A stretch of DNA of 64,000 bases from Siphonodentalium dalli (GCA_032622095.1 CP136064.1:130249605-130313604); one strand, 5' to 3'; positions 46,733-58,299 are shown, counted from the first letter of the stretch. Program-made: numbers and translations. The notes: generated by a model not told the origin, from the sequence alone.

Positions 46733-48350
46733 TGTAGCTCAACTTTGTAAAGAAGGTAATTTTTTTGTGATGAGCAATGAATAGAGAGATTAATAAGGAG
46801 TGTAAATGAAAGTGTCAATGACACTGTAGCAGCCATGTTTTAATGCCGAATAACCCCAATATGACTCGTTCCCATCTACATGTCAATGTCAAAAGTCAAG
46901 ACAAATTTCATAATGATCCGACCAAAGGTACGACCTGTAGCCCGTGCCAAAGGATTTAGTCATGCAAAGAGTAAAATCCAAGATGGCTGCTGGCAGCCAT
47001 GTTTTTGGCCGAATGACCCCAAAATTACTTGTTCCCATCTACATGTCAATATTAACATCCATGACAAATTTCATCATGATCAGATGAACAGTACGACCTG
47101 CAGCCCGTGCTAATAGATTGAATTTTGAAAACCAAGATGGACACTGGCGGCCATGTTTTTTGTCCGAATGAGACCAAAATGACTCGTTCCCATCTACATT
47201 CCAATTTCAACAGCCATGACAAATTTTATGATGATCAGACTAAAGGTACGACCTGTAGCCCGTGCAAAAGGATTTAGTCATGCAAAGAGTAAAATCTAAG
47301 ATGGCTGCCGGCGGCCATGTTTTTTGGCCGAATGACCCCAAAATTAATCGTTCCCATCTACTAGTACATCAATATTAACATCCATGACAAATTTCATGAC
47401 AATAAGTGCCACCGTTCACGCTGCGATTAAAATTGTAAGTGGGGAAAATCGCAGGAGGAAGTATCCAATGCGCATGCCCACGACAATATCGTAGCCAAAT
47501 CGTAGCAATCAAGCACTGTTTAATTTTACCAGGAAAATCGTGGCGCGACCTTGGCAACGCGCGCGATCGTAGCTGTCACATGACCACTGTCGCACTGGTC
47601 ATGTTGTAAATACCACGAAAAGTAAACATTCAAAAATGGCGCAAAGTTTACAAACTTCTTGCACTTACAAAAACGAGGCCACATTGGTGGAGATGTGGCA
47701 CGACAGGGAGTGCAGGCCTATACCACATATCAGCAAGGAGTAGAGGGCTGTCGCAATTGTTGAAATTCAATTGGGGCAGCTGAGCCTGTTGAGTTGAGAG
47801 GTACAAAAATGTCAAAATTAAAAAATATTCAATTTCACTTGAACTTTTAACATCAACTTGTTAGTTTAGAACATTGAGATACATGCCATATGTATTTAGT
47901 TGCATAATGCGGAGAATGGGATATAACATTTTGTTATCATGTGATCGATCACGTTGATAAAATCGTAGCTGCAAACATCGCAGCTACGTAGCGTCTGCGG
48001 GCAAGCTACGATTTCTCCACCTACGATTTTCCCCACTTACGATTTTAATCGTAGCGTCTGCGGTGGCACTAAGACGAACAGTATGGCCTGTAGCCCATGC
48101 TAATGGATTGAATTTTGAAATCCAAGATGGCCGCTGGCGGCCATGTTTTATTTCCGAATGACCCCAAAATGACTCGTTCCCATCTACATGTCAATGTCAA
48201 CATCCATGACAAATTTCATAATAATCGGACCAAAGGTATGAACTGTAGCCCGTGCTAAAGGAAATTGTTGACAAATCACGCACACACGCACAGCGGATAC
48301 CAATTAAGCCATGGCAATAGCTCAAACTTTACAAAGTAAAGTTGAGCTAA
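46733..48350. repeat. tagctcaactt-ended repeat with YY1-like palindromes, copy 2 (nested)
   Basis: It begins actgtagctcaactttgtaa, and the start is partly duplicated at 46810. It ends ctttacaaagtaaagttgag followed by ctaa. Inside are about five ~155-base units with aaggatttagtcatgcaaag, ccaagatggctgctggcagc, gttcccatctacatgtcaat, catgacaaatttcat and gtagcccgtgctaa. A PIF-type element interrupts one unit. Confidence 0.75.
47406..48069. mobile_element. PIF/Harbinger-like non-autonomous element
   Basis: TAA is duplicated at 47403-47405 and 48070-48072. The ends are inverted repeats of about 46 bases, gtgccaccg then cgattaaaat and gtaagtggggaaaatcg, with 41 of 46 positions matching. Taking the element and one TAA out restores the reading of neighbouring repeat units. 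A TWA duplication is typical of PIF/Harbinger. A 34-codon ORF (47636-47740, MAQSLQTSCTYKNEATLVEM) may be a trace of the second, DNA-binding protein gene, but this is a guess. Confidence 0.75.
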
Positions 48351-48601
48351 CAATGCTATAAAGCGGAACAGGCCATTGCTGGAACAGTTATATATACGGT
48401 GCAGTATGCCTGTAGTTTCTATAGGGTTGATAATTACTGTAGAATTTGATATCTATTATCATATTTGTATATTGTTTAATCATACTCATGTTTTAGTTTA
48501 CAGAAAACATGTTAGATATTGCAGTTCTTGACTTTTTATCATCATTTGAAAAAATTTGATTTAAATCAATGATTTAAATCGGCCAACGTCCTGTGAAGTT
48601 C

Positions 48602-50478
48602 ATATATAGGCTTTCAACCTGCAGGACACTAAAATCAAAGCGTCTGTCTAAAAAGTTGATTTTGATGTCTTAATTTGACAATTGAATTTGACTCAAATAA
48701 AAACTTTGAGCAACTTAATTGAAATATCAATTTTGTTTGAGTATTTCATCATGCATCATGTTGCATGAAACATCAGTTCAAATTGTCACTGCAATTTCAA
48801 GCCACTCCCACTGTTCAAATTCACCCCTGTCCCAGTTCTCGTAGTTCAGAATATATCCTATCAATTAATATATAATGGTACTGCATAATTTCCACACATT
48901 TATCAACAACTGAACGCAAGCATGTTAATAGCACCATGTCAACAAATCCCTGCATCCTTTGATCAATGGGCCCTAAATTAGGCTATTATTTTATTGCATT
49001 CGATCATTAGGCCTTCTGGGTCACATTGTAACATACTTGATTCTTCACACACTGCATGATGGTAGATGATTTTCCACATGCTTTTCCAACCACAGCAAAA
49101 ATTATGGCACGATCGGTTAGAACTGCACCATGCAAGTTGGTGCATCTCAGTGGCAGCTGGTTAGGCATATATATTACATGTACGGTACCGAAATATAATT
49201 ATAGCTATAATACCTCTAGCGATTCTGATGGTCAGCTATTAAAAATTTTGATTTAAAAAAGATCATAGTCCATGCACGGTGGCTCCATGTAGGTACTTTT
49301 TAATTTTGTCATCCAAATTTATCAAATTAGTCTGGTTCCTCTATAACTTGGAGTTTTATATAAAAGTGTCCGAATTCACCCCAACCCAGGCACCAGGTGA
49401 CTTCTGATGAGTTTTGGGCATTTTCCATGGATACATAAACTTGATATCAAATGCACCTGGCAGGATATTTGGACATATTTTTTTTTTATTACCACCCACT
49501 ATTCAATTACAGTGAGCATAAATATTATCGACCCATTTCATTCATTTAAGAGATTGTAATATTCAAAAACCAATAAAAGTGTTCGAAATCACTCAAATTT
49601 ACAGTACCAGTGCTGGTATTCTAAAATTGGAATTTAGTTTTCATTTCAACTCAATCTTGCCCTTGCAGTCAACGCTAAACGCGGTATTGAAATCAGTGCA
49701 AGGAGTTGCTGCCACTAGATCTATCAAATAAAACTTATCAGTAAGTTATCATAGCATTCATCCGAGTCATCAATTAAAAAAGATGGCGTCACATTGAATA
49801 TATAAACCGACCCAATCTATAAATCATCAGTGGACGAAGCCTTTAAAGTTCAATAACTCACTTATTTTTCCAATAAAAGTTACCTGAAGTAGTCTTTATT
49901 TTCACTATAATTCTATTTCACTTTGATTAACAAACGCGAATATCGTCATTGGAAAACTCTATCCAGGGTCACACCCATACGAGTTGAAGGAAAACTTGAC
50001 GGGGATGTCTGTCGCGGTGAACCTAACGAACTTCAGGTGACGTATTAAAACACCTTTTGATTGCTTTCACAGACAAGTTTCAGACGAGGTACACCTGAGC
50101 TCTTTATTGCTATAAGTGCACATTAAACTGATTTATCGATATGCTATCCACAATAGTGGAAATGAATATGTATATTTTCAAAAAAATACTAATAAAAAGT
50201 AACATTTATGGTCAAAAATGACATTTTTCTTCTTATGACGTCACAGTCTTGTGTGATATAAATAGCAAAAACCTCCCAGCCGTCATATCTATTTTTAGAA
50301 AAAGGATATCCTCCATGACAGAATATTTGCAATATTTTTCTTAAACTAATTTCTATCTAAAATACCTTTTTATGCATATTCTGGCATATGTAACTTACCA
50401 GCAACGACATACGAATGACATAGCATGTGACTACACATAAACAGAACCGAAATTTTGAACGAATGGTGCGAAACTCAC
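48602..50478. other. Non-coding stretch, nothing recognised
   Basis: AT-rich, without recognised exons or element ends. The sequence tatgacgtcacagt near 50234 resembles a CRE-like site, but there is no promoter context. Confidence 0.45.
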
Positions 50479-50657
50479 CTGTAAAGGTAGGTCAACATAA
50501 TTTGGCAAAGATAATCAATCTGACAACATTATCTTCAACATTGTAAATGATTGTTTTGGACACCACACAGTCGTCAAGAAGTAGGACCATAATAACAGCT
50601 TGTCCAAGGTATATGTAGTTGATGTCAATATATTTGCCAAACTGAATGGTTCTTGTA
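50479..50657 (-). pseudogene. Candidate decayed myosin motor exon
   Basis: On the minus strand a good acceptor (ccatttgctcag, ending at 50658) and donor (TTTACAG then GTGAGT, at 50478) bound 179 bases. The frame holds QFGKYIDINY, then LGQAVIMVLLLDDCVV. The first part matches the switch-I-adjacent myosin signature [S/R]RFGKYIDI. The second part loosely follows the family's AKIEQYLLEKSRV with a few residues missing. A stop (TGA) occurs 13 bases before the donor. It lies about 27 kb upstream of the myosin start on the same strand, so it cannot be an ordinary part of that coding sequence. Relic of a duplicated myosin or chance match; the FGKYIDI heptapeptide favours a relic. Confidence 0.4.
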
Positions 50658-50718
50658 CTGAGCAAATGGACCACACAGGGGATCGAATTAATTGCCATAT
50701 GATCATGAAATCAAAATT

Positions 50719-50731
50719 GGGGGGGGGGGGG
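50719..50731 (+). repeat. Poly-G run (13 G)
   Basis: A run of 13 G follows caaaatt, just upstream of the decayed myosin-like exon on its strand. Confidence 0.85.
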
Positions 50732-51464
50732 CATTGTGTGTGGGGTCAGATTGCAATTAAGCCAACATTGGCATCATGTTGGGGAGATACCATATACCGA
50801 GACCAACCCACATCAAGTTTTAAAATGTCATATGCATTACTTTTATGCATTTAACTGACATATATTATACATATTACATGCACATATGATATGTATATGG
50901 TATGGTACTTAACCAATTGCAATCACTATCTAAAGGTGATCTTATTTTATAACATCAACGTAAATTGTACCTATACGCCAGAATCTACTTAAGAGAAATT
51001 TAAATGAACCAAATTGGACAAAACATGAATTGGCAATATTGACTTTGGACAAAACGCAGTCTGAGTATAAACTCATTACAACATTGAATATAAGGTCTGA
51101 CGGATAACATCGCTATCTCATTTCCAAGTCCTCGGGATTCCGTAATCTGATTGATTGCGTAAATTATTTTCCGTCCAATGAAACCGTATGGGTTAATAAA
51201 CAAGTGTTAGTGGGCGGAGACTCCCATAATGTCACCTCTAAATATAGTAACAGAGCGGAATTTCTCCAATCGAAAGCGATGCTTGCAAATACAACAGAGA
51301 CAACAATGGCTTCGAAATTATATATTCGGATTAATTTGAAGGATGTGCTAGACCTGATAGATAGGCCTGCGCATGGTACCAACTTGGCCTCCCATAAATA
51401 TAAATAGAACTCACTCATGTCCGTGTATTTGATTTACTTTCATGATTGTACCATGGTTTGCAAA

Positions 51465-51692
51465 TCAAATTATTTGTCGTAAAAAAGTCATCTGAAAGTT
51501 AACACCGAGGAAATGACTTAATTTTATGCTTTTAAATAGTTCTAAAGCATCATTTTTGATGACGACCTTATTTTTTGCTCTCGGATGCAGCTTTCCGGTT
51601 GATGCAGCGAGTTCATCTCCCGAAAAAGAATAGTCGCACACACGACAAATATTATCTGCTGTAAGTTTATGTCGCGACACGGGCCATTGCTA
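51465..51692 (-). CDS. Unrecognised open frame with a CRVC motif (doubtful)
   Basis: The frame from QWPVSRHKLTADNICRVCDY on reads SFSGDELAASTGKL and ALELFKSIKLSHFLGVNF. It has no in-frame ATG before the CRVC. Its codon use looks less AT-biased than nearby sequence, and CxxC pairs occur in zinc-binding domains, but the second pair expected for such a domain is missing. The stretch 51540-51780 is GC-richer than its surroundings and contains tgacgtcat near 51757 and cacgtgg near 51713. It may be an exon or a leftover of a mobile-element gene. Confidence 0.2.
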
Positions 51693-52139
51693 TTGCGAAG
51701 CACAACAAATAACACGTGGGGACACCTGTCAATCATCGATGTATTTTTTTTAATCCGTGACGTCATTTTGGGGAAGCTCTTCGCTGAATAGAAATGGTTT
51801 TGGCCACATAAGCTCCAGACTCTATATTTCAAATATAGAGTCGACGTTCACCCAGACTGGACAAAACGTACCTTTATCATTAGGTACATATATACGATTT
51901 GTACAAACTTATTGGTCAGAACGTACATGCTTTTCTGTTACTCTAATCTGATACATGTATATATGCACCTCTGCAACTATCATGGAACTTTAATTCCTAA
52001 TATATTTTTTCAAGCTTTGATCTATATAATTTGACTTTGAGAGTGACTCTTGGGTTTCGATATTCAGATGGAACTTGGTTTAAATAATTTTATCTCTTCA
52101 ATAATCAATCAATATATCCAAAAAGTTCTGTTGTGTAAT

Positions 52140-52500
52140 TATCGTAATACTAGCTTAAACAGGCTCCTTTCAGGAGCCTTTATTCAGCGTTGGAGGGGCC
52201 ACAGCGGCCCCTGTGTGCATGTGCATCGATATATTATCACGCACATTTGGACCTAAAAATTTACACATATACTTTCATATTCAACTTATTTGATTCTGAA
52301 ATAAGCCAAGCCCATTACTAGTGGGCTTATACTCGTTATTATGTTGGATGGCAGGGGCCACAGCGAAAACACATATATAAAGAGCCTACATCTGGTCTGA
52401 AAATAGGTTCATATTGCACCTAAATATTGACATTTATTTGATTCTGAAATAGGCCCAAAGTGAGCTTATTTTACTTTGTGTGTTTTTAAAAAACTCAACT
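52140..52500. repeat. GC-rich hairpin-bearing stretch of unknown origin
   Basis: It contains the perfect hairpin ggctcctttcaggagcc (52162-52178), cccattactagtgggc (52311-52326) and ggggccacagcggcccc (52196-52212). The phrase tgattctgaaataagcc is repeated at 52290 and 52437. It looks like a dispersed repeat of structured units. No gene was seen. Confidence 0.5.
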
Positions 52501-53292
52501 TATGCTTTGGCGTGGTCGCATTTGGATGAAGACCATTAGAGTGATAACTCAAACAAACGTCAACCGATTTAAATGATATTTGGTATATGGGTCTGTATAT
52601 ATGTACATGTATATACTGACTTATTTTGTGAAAAAAGAAAAGACATTGCACTTGTATTTATGTAGCGTGCAAATATATCTTGTTATAGCAAAACGTGCTT
52701 ATATGCTTGACGTTTATAGTATTTGTGCTATTTTGCAATTATTTTAGCATCCGAGCTCGATCAGTTGAGACTCGGCACAGTTGCCCACATAGAAGGGAGT
52801 ATGTGGCTTTGCCCTTTGGGACTTTTTATTTATGTGCCCTATTTAGGTTACCCGACTTTAAGCCATTTTTTTACGTTTTTACTATCCCAGTGCTGCGGGT
52901 CTTTTTGGTTTTTACTCGTTTAATTTGGCCTGCCATTTTGGCCACTACTCTAGTGTCCCAAATAGAAGAACAGACTGGAATAGTAGTACAGGGTGGATGA
53001 TTGGGCAAATTTCAATAAAAGAACAGACCGTAATAGAAGTACAGGACAGACAAATTCTTAGATGTCTCAATATTCGAACAAGCCGATCATTGGCTATCAA
53101 TCTGTCAACCCACCCTTCGTATTTGCTGGTACTTGAGTGTCCAATAACTAATTGAATTCAAAGTCAATGACATCCAGTTTTCGATATCTACCAGTACCAA
53201 TACTGGTTCATGTATTACCGTATAAATGTACAACTAACTAGCGGTAACGTTAGATGGGGTTGAGTGTCATGATATCCATGCGTAATTGGCTG

Positions 53293-53352
53293 TTGCCAGC
53301 TGTGGCTTGTAAATTTGTCAGTAAAAAGCTACAGCTTGTCACAGCTGGCAAT
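53293..53352. repeat. Short inverted repeat (ttgccagctgtg)
   Basis: The sequence ttgccagctgtggcttgtaa pairs imperfectly with acagcttgtcacagctggca. It may be a minor foldback element. No target duplication was identified. Confidence 0.55.
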
Positions 53353-53635
53353 TTTTATACGATTATGTCAGATTGAAATTGAAAAAAAATAATAAACATA
53401 TAGATCAGAATAAGCTCATACAGGGTGGCAATTTTCAAGAAAAAAAATAAACATACACGTATGTTTATTCGGGACACTAGAGTACTGCTGTTGTTGGTAT
53501 CAACAGTAAGCCGTTTGTTGATATCAAAACAGTTGATGTTTTTCTCTTCGTTCTGGTGGCAAATTTATCCAATTTAAATGTCTTACTTTAAATGTTTTTG
53601 CTAGTTCAAAATCACCAGTGAAGTGCACTTCTTAT

Positions 53636-54575
53636 CTATTTATAAACCGGTTCACACCCCTCGGCCAATCAAATTGCTCCAATTCATGAACAATATTTCT
53701 TGTATGAATCTGTATTTCGACAGGGCCAAAATATAGAATTGAGCTAAATATCACACATAAATTGACATTAATTGGATAGTAAGCTGAAAGGAGATCGGAG
53801 CGGAAGGTGTGAAATTCTATAACAATGCACCATAATGATAGCACCAGTCACTCGGGAAGTTAAAACACGGTCAGTAGCGGTCATAGAGGTGGTGGGCTGC
53901 ATCGGCGGGGGCCCAACACTTTCGATTGAATATTTTTTGGTTTGTCGGGAGGGGGCGGGGTGATTGGAAGTAAACTGAACGAAATCCAAACCTATTTGGA
54001 ATGTATAATCCACAATAATCACGATCTTTGGAATGATACCATTGAGAACATTCCACAAACTGTTCACATATACATGCATGTACGCCGAAAATGCAGGCAA
54101 TATATGCAGGTTTGGTTAAATCTTTTGTCATAAATGCCAGTGATGTTTCATCACACACACTTCATGCAATGCAGAATAGTTTCACGTCGGAGTCCGAACA
54201 CTACCGGAACTTTGATTCCCTCTTGTATTCTGAACGATAATCCCATTATGACAACAAGACGAAAAATAACCTTAACAGCCGAAACAGTTCATTATCAACA
54301 GCCGAAACAGTTTATTATCACAAGGAAGAATCTGTTTTATCCAGAAACACGTCATCAGTATAAAATCGTTTTCAAATTCGGAATCAAAATGGTTTATCAA
54401 CGCTGATAAATAATGCTGACACAAGTGATCCGATTGTCAACGAGCATTTGACTAATTGTTCAACAGGAAAATGTAACACCACAAACCATTCAATTAATTT
54501 TTGATTGAATGGTAATCGTCGTATAGAATATGGCTCAATTTTGTTTGTCTTGAGGTGTGAACCGTTTTATAAATA
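53636..54575. mobile_element. Inverted-repeat element (ttataaacnggttcacacc family), copy 2
   Basis: The left end tatttataaaccggttcaca followed by cccctcgg is inverted at the right end as cttgaggtgtgaaccgtttt followed by ataaata. The inside shares gtataatccacaataatcac and ggaatgataccattgag with the copy at 20370. No transposase was recognised. Open frames in it (up to 110 codons) have no known motifs. Confidence 0.75.
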
Positions 54576-54579
54576 TGTC

Positions 54580-54660
54580 ATAACCCGCTTGGGTATCTGT
54601 ACAAGAAATATAGACCCGGCCTTGGTTTATATTTCTTGTACAGATACCCAAGCGGGTTAT
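54580..54660. repeat. Perfect 33-base hairpin adjoining the inverted-repeat element
   Basis: Arms 54580-54612 and 54628-54660 are exact reverse complements (core cgcttgggtatctgtacaag) around a 15-base loop. The left arm's relative follows the right end of the other family copy at 22540-22580, but without the right arm. Confidence 0.9.
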
Positions 54661-54779
54661 AACCTATACTAACTGATTTACTTTTTACAACTTTGTATTG
54701 CTGCCAGCCGAGAACACGGCGGAGCCCTGCGTGATGTTTCAAGTTCTCGGTATATGCATCATAACTACAGGGGATGGGT

Positions 54780-55245
54780 CATTATTCCGAAGGTCCGCTA
54801 TTCCGAAGGTCCATTATTCCAAAGGTCCGCTATTCAGAAGGTCCGCTATTCAGATAGTGCACTTTACACACACAATCCTTGTGACTGGAAAGATTTCTAA
54901 ATGGCCTATATAGTATGCATGATAGACATAATAAAATACTGCTAGGTACTTTTGGTGGAATATAGTTCCACTTAAAAATATTGGACAAAATATAAAAACT
55001 TTCGGAATAGCGGACCCTCGAAACATCAACTGCAAGCTATGATGAGGGGGTCATTTGCCAATATGTTTGTTGAGTACAAGGAATTCAAGAATCGTAAATC
55101 TGTATAAATAGTTGCTTGTAACCATTTCAGTCATGCATTTTATCCCAATACAGTTGCGTCCCTTGGCATATATAAGAGAAAGACCTTCGGAATAGTGGAC
55201 CTTCAAAATAGCGGACCTTCAGAATAGCAAACCTTCGGAATAATG
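54780..55245. mobile_element. Inverted-repeat element with arrays of 16-base units at both ends
   Basis: The perfect 14-base ends are cattattccgaagg and ccttcggaataatg. The left end carries five 16-base units (attccgaaggtccgct and variants, at 54784, 54800, 54816, 54832 and 54848). The right end carries four units in the opposite direction (55182, 55198, 55214 and 55230). Another solitary unit (tttcggaatagcggac) is at 55001-55016. No target duplication or ORF was seen. The layout recalls transposase-binding iterons or foldback elements. Confidence 0.75.
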
Positions 55246-55404
55246 GACTGTACTCATAACTACATATATATGTCATTTAAAAGGTCAAATATGGTATAAT
55301 ATTGTACCACCTATTGTTTGTCTCTGTGGGAATTATCTTACAGAAGAGTCAATTGTGCACACAATGAGATCACAATATGGTTGGATATTTTTGCCCGATA
55401 TCAC

Positions 55405-56280
55405 GTTTTTATGTTTACCCATACCATAGTGTGGTAAACATAATGTCGACGTCCGGATTGACCGCTCGTCGTGCGTGCTTCCGTCCGTCTATCTGTCTGT
55501 ATGTCTGTCCATAGACACTTTACGCATGGTGCGATAACTCAAATATTTTCTATCCAATCGGAAGCAAATTTTGTTTATGAGTTTCTCAGACCAAAATACA
55601 GATCGAGTTCAAATATGGGTTTGATCCAAGTTTTTTTTTACGGAGTTATGACCCTTTTTCGACTTTGAATTCACGCATGCTGTCATAAATCAAACAATTT
55701 TTATCTGATCGGAACCAAATTTGGTATGTGAGTTTCAGAGCCCAAAATACAGATCGAGTTCGAGTATGGGTTTGATCCGATTTATTTTAAAGGAGTTATG
55801 ACCCTTTTTTAGAAAATAAAATTAAAACAAAAAAATCCGATGCTATAACCAAAGTATTTTTTATCCGATTGTGTTCATATTTGATATGTAGGTTTATGAT
55901 GACACACCCCTCATCTGTAGTTTTTGGTATTGATTGGTTGATCGGTTTAGAAAATAATTAACCCTTTACACACATGCTATCCAATGCAATAAGTTGAACA
56001 TATTTCTTCTGATCTGCCTCATATTTCTTACCTACCGGTAGGTTTTTCTTAGCACGTTCTTCGTCTGTATGGTTTTTGGTATTGTTTAATTAACCCTTTT
56101 CACTCTTATGTTTACTTAGAATTCACCCAAGCTGCTATGACTCAAAACATATTTCATCTGATCAACATCAAATTTGGTATATGAATTTATCACCCCTAAA
56201 TACAGATCAAGTTCGAATATGGGTTTGATCCGATATATTTTAACAGAGTTATGACCCTTTATAATTCAAGTAATTACTGC
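55405..56280. repeat. Dispersed repeat: palindrome, gtccgtctgtctg microsatellite and 'tatgacccttt' units
   Basis: The dyad tatgtttacccataccatag followed by tgtggtaaacataatg is followed by cgtccgtctatctgtctgta. Three diverged units follow with gatcgagttcaaatatgggt, ttgatcc and ggagttatgacccttttt. This is the opposite orientation of the 40.1-40.6 kb and 8.4-8.7 kb blocks. Confidence 0.7.
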
Positions 56281-58299
56281 TGGGAATTTGATTAGAACAT
56301 ATCTCACAGACTATGTGTGTTATTGAAATGAGTTAATTATCACTATGGACATTAGATATGACATGCTATAAAGCCTGATAGTGGTACCACTGGCTGGCAG
56401 GATTTGTTTATCATAATGTCAAATTGATTGATGACTATCTGGTGGAGTTCTGTTTTCTGTGCAATATTAAGTTAACCCCTTTGCTGAAACAGGTTCATTA
56501 CATTAGTTAATGTACACACTATAGGACACCTATTCTAAAATATTAAATTGGAATAGTCCATTGTTACTTTTTAGGGATGTTTACAGACATTGTTGTTTAC
56601 AGACACTGTTGTCTTATCTTAGACAAAAATTAATCCACACATTCCTTAGTTCCATGATATGATGTCATTGAAAATGATTAACCCTCTCCACATATCATAT
56701 GGTTTTGATGCTTTTCATTTGATCATTCTCCTATATTATGTCCAGGTTGATGGTGATCCACTTTTGATTTGCATGGATTTGGGATTAAAATTAAACCATT
56801 CCATAGACACATATTATGCGATAGACAGATATAATATTATCCCTTTCACTTTGATCCAGGTTCAGTAAGGGTTTCAATAAATCACCAATTGAATATTCAT
56901 CATTAGAGGAAATTTATGTCTTATTTTGAAATTCCCTCAATTGCATTTGGGTTCCAGGGTAATATTAATGGTGCTGGTATTCTTGAGACTGACTTATTTT
57001 ATGGGTTTCTAAATCCAATGACATATGCTTTGCATAGACTATTTTGCGTTTATCAGTTCATTAGTTTGGGTAAGATTAACTCCATTCTATCTGATTTGAT
57101 AACTTAAATATTTCCATTGATTATGTTTATACATGTAGTTCTTTGCATAGTTGACGAGAACACGCCCCTAACCTGCATAGTGAGGGTCATTTGGTTTATT
57201 TGCTTAAAAATATTAACATCCTCCACCAATCCTGTTGACACAATGTGATAACTAAATATTTTTCACACGATCACTATATTAAGTGTGAATTGTTGACACT
57301 TTAGCACTCATGAAAAGGTTGATGTAAGGATTTATAAAATTTATAAAAATAGCTGATTGCTATCGCCAAGGTATGGGTTAAGCATCTGCCGATCGTGATC
57401 GGCCTCTCGTTTCCAAATGCCGGTATACATGTAATCCGGTCAATGCCTAATCGACGCTAATAATGTAATGTCTGTTTCGAATTAGTGGGTGTTCTTGGTA
57501 TTATAACTCCACCCATCATATATATGTGTAGGAAATACCCTGGCTAGGGTTCCTGTTATACTTGAGTAAGGAATTCAAGATGGCCACCAAAATGGCAACA
57601 AAATTAATTTTATTTTCACGCCAGTGAGCGATATTGTCATGACAACTCCATCCATGCTTACTGTTGTGAGTAGGGAATACTGAGGTGAAGTAATTTCCCT
57701 CTATCTCATCCAAGAAAAATACCCACAATTCCAAAATGGTGGACAGATTTTTTGAAAAATCACCCAAAATTCCTCATAGTCACTTCAGTGGGCTTTATTG
57801 TCATTACAACTCCATCCATGCTTACAGTTGAGTTGGGAAACTGAGGTGAAGTAATATCGATATTTTGTATATTTGTCACCCTATCTTATACCTCCTTCCA
57901 AATTAAGAAAACATTTGGAAGCTTGAATGAGACATGTCTGTTTAATATAACAGAATACATTAGGACTGAAACCAAACCCAATCAATTTAATACAATATTA
58001 CAGCAAACCTGCAAGAATTAGCTGGTTAATGAAATGCACCTCTTTCCATTGTTATCTATTCTAAAATCTACTATGGCCATCAAGGGATTTTGGATTTGTT
58101 TATTACCACCTGTGTGTACATTAGACAGCAGGATGTCATCAATAGGCTAATTAACAGCCATTGTTATTTTGTGGAGAAATCAAGACAGAGAAACACACCA
58201 GTTGGTATTTATCATGTTCATTTATCATCTGCACTAACTTAAGCTGATGATTAGATAAACCAAATATAAGGGAGATGCTTGCAATGATTAATATGTGTA
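56281..58299. other. Non-coding stretch, little recognised
   Basis: No exons seen. Block 57360-57420 (gccgatcgtgatcggcctct) recurs inverted at 7670-7735. The text 57575-57870 has two diverged copies of gacaactccatccatgctta and ctgaggtgaagtaat about 180 bases apart, a small tandem repeat. Confidence 0.55.

Larger units (their letters stand above)
45554..48593. mobile_element. hAT-type element, ~3 kb with nested insertions
   Basis: The target duplications are tgaagtta (45546-45553) and tgaagttc (48594-48601). The ends are cagggttggtgatttttttg and, inverted, caggacgttggccgatttaa. Both are followed by iterated gatttaaatca motifs. The interior is largely other repeats (46733-48350). No transposase remains were recognised in the rest. 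Confidence 0.65.

Noticed and set aside
52162-52178. Histone mRNA 3' stem-loop (ggctcctttcaggagcc)
   Set aside because: The stem and loop only resemble the histone consensus (GGYYCTTTTCAGRRCC); the loop differs, the usual flanks are missing and no histone ORF lies upstream.
52695-53000. Hydrophobic 101-codon ORF as a membrane protein
   Set aside because: The hydrophobic run comes from T-rich sequence; no start context, no homology seen, and an overlapping frame is equally open.
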